Below, in pieces: positions 6,286 through 7,818 of a stretch of 7,818 nt of DNA. This stretch comes from Abditibacteriota bacterium. GTDB lineage: Bacteria > Armatimonadota > UBA5829. Each line of letters starts with the position of its first letter. Positions within the stretch are counted from its first letter, which is position 1. A program made the position numbers and the translations under genes. The stretch is taken from NCBI GenBank assembly GCA_017959625.1, contig JAGDAG010000045.1, positions 1 through 7,818 of the forward strand, given 5' to 3'. The notes under the pieces were generated by a model, which ran no database searches, was not told the DNA's origin, and saw only the letters and a list, made by a program, of their open reading frames with translations.

Positions 6286-7380
6286 TCAGCGGCCCTCCTT
6301 TGTTTCTTTCTCCATCAGATCCCAGGCGCCCAGCATATACATAATGCCCAGGGCGCGGTCGTACAGCCCGTAGCCGGGGCGCACGCTGCCCGGCTTCTCA
6401 TCCCACAGATGCCGCCCGTGGTCGGGGCGGATATAGCCCTCGAAGCCGCAGTCGTGGTAGGCCCGGAGGATATCCAGGATACCCGTCTCGCCGTCGCAGT
6501 CCCGATGGGACGCCTCGGCGAAATATCCGTTGGGGAAATGCCTGATGTTGCGGATGTGGGCAAAGGCGATGCGGCCGCAGTGCCTGCGCACGATATCCGC
6601 CACGTTGTTGGCGGGGTTTGCGTTGAGGCTTCCGGAACACAGCGTCAGGCAGTTGTACGGATCGTCCACCATCTCCAGGAACCGGGCGATGCTGCCCTCG
6701 TCCACCAACAGCCGGGGCAGCCCGAAAATATCCCAGGGGGGATCGTCCATGTGGATGGCCATCTTTATGTCGCACTCATGGCAGACGGGCATGAGCTTCT
6801 CCAGAAAATACTTCAGGTTGCCCCACAGCATTTCCTTTGTTACCGGCCTGTAAGCGGCGAACAGCTCGTCCAGCCTGGCCATGCGTTCCGGTTCCCAGCC
6901 TGGGAAGGTCATATTATACTTTTCGGTAAAGGACATCACGTAATCCGCCATCTCCTTCGGGTCGTCCTGGATCATATCCTTTTGGTAATACAAAGAGGTA
7001 GAACCGTCGTCCCCGGGATGGAACAGCTCGCTGCGGGTCCAGTCAAAGACAGGCATGAAGTTATAACAGATGACCTTCACGCCGAAAGGCCGGAGATTGC
7101 GGATGGTCCGGACGTAGTTGTCGATATACCTGTCTCTTGACGGCAAACCGATCTTGATATCGTCGTGAACGTTCACGGATTCCACCACGTCGGCGTTGAA
7201 GCCCGCATCGAGTATGGGCCGGACGGCCGCCTCTATCTCCTCCTGCTGCCAGATCTCCCCCGGCAGCTTGTCGTGCAGCGCCCAGACGATAGTGCTCACC
7301 CCCGGGATCTGCCGGATATCCGAAAGACTGATCTTATCATTTCCCAAACCGTACCAGCGAAAGCCCATTTGCATCGGCAT
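6286..7380 (-). CDS. uxuA: D-mannonate dehydratase
   Basis: The 364-residue product is UxuA (EC 4.2.1.8), which dehydrates D-mannonate to 2-keto-3-deoxy-D-gluconate in the cytoplasm. It is a TIM-barrel metalloenzyme. Visible motifs are MGFRWYG (5-11), YNFMPVFDWTR (106-116), IHMDDPPWDIFGLPR (209-223), CSGSLNANPANN (248-259), FAHIRN (273-278) and RPDHGRHLWDE (318-328). By comparison with solved family members His210, Cys248, His275 and Asp320 are the likely metal ligands; all are present at the usual spacing, so the enzyme should be active. The start at 7380 is chosen over Met3 and Met5 because AAAGGAGG sits seven bases before it. It is the first gene of the operon, about 60 bases from the predicted transcription start. 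Isoleucine codons are mostly ATC (20 of 25, only 3 ATA), unlike tldD and tldE. Confidence 0.97.
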   Translation of the reverse strand: MPMQMGFRWYGLGNDKISLSDIRQIPGVSTIVWALHDKLPGEIWQQEEIEAAVRPILDAGFNADVVESVNVHDDIKIGLPSRDRYIDNYVRTIRNLRPFGVKVICYNFMPVFDWTRSELFHPGDDGSTSLYYQKDMIQDDPKEMADYVMSFTEKYNMTFPGWEPERMARLDELFAAYRPVTKEMLWGNLKYFLEKLMPVCHECDIKMAIHMDDPPWDIFGLPRLLVDEGSIARFLEMVDDPYNCLTLCSGSLNANPANNVADIVRRHCGRIAFAHIRNIRHFPNGYFAEASHRDCDGETGILDILRAYHDCGFEGYIRPDHGRHLWDEKPGSVRPGYGLYDRALGIMYMLGAWDLMEKETKEGR

Positions 7381-7387
7381 GTTTCCG

Positions 7388-7395
7388 CCTCCTTT
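7388..7395 (-). promoter_or_regulatory. Ribosome binding site of uxuA
   Basis: AAAGGAGG on the minus strand, seven bases before the ATG. It selects the first of three closely spaced methionines (MPMQM). Confidence 0.85.
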
Positions 7396-7420
7396 GTTTC
7401 TGAGTATATTTCAAGAAGCT

Positions 7421-7449
7421 AATGAAGATGTATTGCTTATATTTTCATT
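7421..7449. promoter_or_regulatory. Candidate operator dyad at the uxuA promoter
   Basis: AATGAA (7421-7426) and TTCATT (7444-7449) form an inverted repeat that overlaps the -10 box and the predicted start site. This is where a repressor would block the operon. The arms are only six bases in an AT-rich stretch, so chance is possible, and no regulator gene is present to match it. Confidence 0.3.
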
Positions 7450-7475
7450 ATACACAATAGCGGGGCCTTTTTCAA
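7447..7475 (-). promoter_or_regulatory. Sigma-70-type promoter of the uronate operon
   Basis: On the minus strand TTGAAA (7475-7470) is followed by exactly 17 bases and then TATAAT (7452-7447). That is a perfect -10 and a one-mismatch -35 in the correct orientation upstream of uxuA. Predicted transcription start is near 7440, giving a leader of about 60 bases with the ribosome site at its end. The AT-rich stretch stands out sharply from the GC-rich surroundings. Confidence 0.85.
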
Positions 7476-7521
7476 GGGACGCCGAAAGGCGCAGGGCCTC
7501 CGCTGCCGTCATCCCCGTCGT

Positions 7522-7586
7522 GTCATCTCGTAGCCTTCGCCATACGACGAAACGCGCAGCGAAGAGAGCGAAGGCTGGAAGAGATC
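7522..7586 (+). repeat. Repeat unit B
   Basis: It begins GTCATCTCG (7522-7530) and ends AAGAGATC (7579-7586). A 9-bp stem AGCCTTCGC/GCGAAGGCT (7532-7540, 7568-7576) makes up most of the interior. ATACGAC lies 20 bases after the first G of GTCATC. It is preceded at about 7508 by a further partial GTCATCCC motif. Confidence 0.7.
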
Positions 7587-7596
7587 TTCGGGGGGA

Positions 7597-7639
7597 CCAT
7601 CCGTTCATTCCATGACGAACGTCATCGCCGAACGGATGG
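7597..7639. repeat. Nested palindrome (hairpin within a hairpin)
   Basis: The outer arms CCATCCGTTC (7597-7606) and GAACGGATGG (7630-7639) are perfect reverse complements. Inside, ATGACG (7612-7617) and CGTCAT (7620-7625) pair around AA. G runs flank it on both sides. Confidence 0.85.
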
Positions 7640-7675
7640 GGGGGGCCGTACAAGGAACGTTGCGGAATGCTCACG

Positions 7676-7710
7676 GCGTCATCCCGCCGACTTCGCAATA
7701 CGACCGGCGC
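7676..7710 (+). repeat. Repeat unit D, right copy of the 35-bp direct repeat
   Basis: It matches 3776-3810 at 34 of 35 bases (T at 3786, G at 7686) in the same orientation, about 3.9 kb away across the uronate operon. Past 7710 the copies diverge, so the inner palindrome of unit E is not preserved. Unit C begins about 56 bases after its GTCATC. Confidence 0.85.
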
Positions 7711-7733
7711 CAGGCGCATAGCGCGAACCTCGC

Positions 7734-7799
7734 GTCATCTCGGCGCGGAAGGCAATACGACGACTGCATAAGCATTCAGGCCTGAAGCGGCAAGAGATC
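7734..7799 (+). repeat. Repeat unit C
   Basis: It begins GTCATCTCG (7734-7742), carries ATACGAC 21 bases on (7755-7761), includes the 12-base palindrome TTCAGGCCTGAA (7775-7786) and ends AAGAGATC (7792-7799). It shares its termini with units A and B but has its own interior. Confidence 0.65.
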
Positions 7800-7818
7800 C
7801 CCGGAGGGGCCCTCCGCC

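Larger units (their letters stand above)
7476..7818. other. Gene-free repeat-rich flank upstream of the uronate operon
   Basis: No credible gene is seen to the window end. The open frames here run across repeats and have no recognisable product. The stretch holds repeat units B, D and C, a nested palindrome at 7597-7639, and a small CGCC-GAAA-GGCG hairpin at 7480-7491. GTCATC occurs repeatedly on the plus strand. Confidence 0.75.

Noticed and set aside
5301..6344. Plus-strand frame of about 350 codons opposite the SDR gene
   Set aside because: Antisense to a complete SDR with intact catalytic residues; low-complexity composition typical of a shadow frame.
6232..7140. Plus-strand frame of about 300 codons opposite uxuA
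   Set aside because: uxuA carries all family motifs and metal ligands on the other strand; this frame shows none.
7411..7719. 102-codon minus-strand frame upstream of uxuA
   Set aside because: It translates repeat units B and D and crosses the uxuA promoter, with no plausible ribosome site or domain.
7522..7799. CRISPR array
   Set aside because: Units differ in length and interior, are not regularly spaced, and occur in both orientations within the window; there are no cas genes.

Overview
This window comes from a high-GC bacterial chromosome. The gene families present (TldD/TldE proteases, DUF3795, DUF5131/Gp37-Gp68-like, and a Bacillus/Clostridium-style uronate set with an SDR-type mannonate oxidoreductase) suit an anaerobic, carbohydrate-using bacterium of gut or rumen type. 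The phylum cannot be fixed from this sequence. No tRNA, rRNA, CRISPR array or transposase gene was seen.

Left part (1-3652, + strand): four tightly spaced co-directional genes. They are the 3' portion of tldD (cut by the window edge), its partner tldE/pmbA, a small cysteine-rich DUF3795 protein, and a DUF5131-family protein. The DUF5131 gene has no ATG, GTG or TTG at its expected N-terminus and appears to start at a CTG. Its conserved cysteine motif lies upstream of the first in-frame ATG.

Middle (3653-3971): a gene-free gap between convergent transcription units, filled with palindromes and copies of a dispersed repeat that begins GTCATCYC.

Right part (3972-7380, - strand): a three-gene operon read uxuA, SDR oxidoreductase, uxaC. 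A near-consensus sigma-70-type promoter lies at 7447-7475. Together the products convert D-glucuronate to D-fructuronate (UxaC), D-mannonate (SDR) and 2-keto-3-deoxygluconate (UxuA). The KDG kinase, aldolase, transporter and regulator are not in the window.

Far right (7476-7818): gene-free sequence with more copies of the same repeat family and a nested palindrome. One 35-bp repeat segment occurs on both sides of the uronate operon in the same orientation with a single mismatch (3776-3810 and 7676-7710). Isoleucine codon choice also changes between the left genes (ATA-rich) and uxuA (ATC-rich). The operon therefore looks like a repeat-bracketed cassette with a different history from its neighbours; this is inference.
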